Shown: positions 24,068-24,080 of the stretch, piece by piece
Numbering within the stretch: position 1 is the first letter of the stretch
Layout: each line of letters begins with the position of its first letter
Origin: Bacteroidetes bacterium UBA2364
GTDB lineage: Bacteria; Bacteroidota; Rhodothermia; Rhodothermales; UBA2364
Assembly (NCBI GenBank): GCA_002344075.1
Contig: DDTM01000040.1
Coordinates: 1-24,080, forward strand
Direction: 5' to 3'
Length of the DNA: 24,080 nucleotides
Translations under genes and position numbers: made by a program
The notes under the pieces: model-generated
What the model saw: the letters and a program-made list of their open reading frames with translations, nothing else
Databases searched by the model: none
Told to the model about the DNA's origin: nothing

Positions 24068-24080
24068 TCGCAAACCCAAA

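Noticed and set aside
1..24080. A defence, phage, CRISPR or mobile-element system
   Set aside because: I looked for transposases, integrases, toxin-antitoxin pairs, nucleases, repeat-spacer arrays and attachment-site repeats on both strands and found none; all larger genes fit housekeeping, envelope or secretion families.

Overview
The window reads as a chromosomal stretch from a free-living member of the Bacteroidota/Rhodothermota (FCB) group. The support is a type IX secretion C-terminal sorting domain on a BNR-repeat protein, a DUF2490 outer-membrane protein, an SLC5-type symporter with the FCB-style C-terminal tail, and mixed use of weak and strong Shine-Dalgarno sites. By eye, coding GC is about 45-55 %, with one clearly AT-rich gene. 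The species cannot be fixed from the sequence. I see no rRNA, tRNA, insertion sequence, phage gene or CRISPR array.

Layout. Positions 109-8590 are all on the plus strand. They hold an M42 aminopeptidase, a DUF2490 protein, a sugar cassette (GT2 glycosyltransferase, WecD-like acetyltransferase, a small AT-rich DUF6508-like gene, WecE transaminase), a GH1 beta-glycosidase overlapping a mercaptopyruvate-type sulfurtransferase, upp, and a small secreted protein. A strong intrinsic terminator (8632-8661) closes this block. A 405-bp stretch with no convincing gene (8591-8995) precedes an SSS sodium:solute symporter with its own terminator. A PA0069-type radical SAM gene (minus) is divergent from sanA-like, rbfA and truB (plus). 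The promoter region between them carries a perfect 7-bp inverted repeat.

Positions 13935-16755 are a minus-strand block, transcribed in the order tandem-NTF2 secreted protein, GNAT, PaaI-type thioesterase, crotonase-family isomerase. A large secreted protein (HExxH peptidase, beta-propeller and probable beta-barrel) and a seven-helix membrane protein with a CYIASAAAKGH motif follow on the plus strand. They converge on the minus-strand BNR/T9SS protein, which is divergent from nadD at the right edge.

How the genes work together. WecE plus the WecD-like enzyme would make dTDP-4-acetamido-4,6-dideoxygalactose from dTDP-4-keto-6-deoxyglucose, and the membrane-anchored GT2 is a candidate for a lipid-linked glycosylation step. 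Housekeeping genes (upp, rbfA, truB, nadD) are scattered among cell-envelope and secretion genes. Nothing here is a recognisable defence or mobile system. The points most worth a second look are the AT-rich DUF6508-like gene inside the sugar cassette, the peptidase-propeller-barrel protein, the apparent lipobox on a T9SS cargo, and the radical SAM/sanA operator-like repeat.
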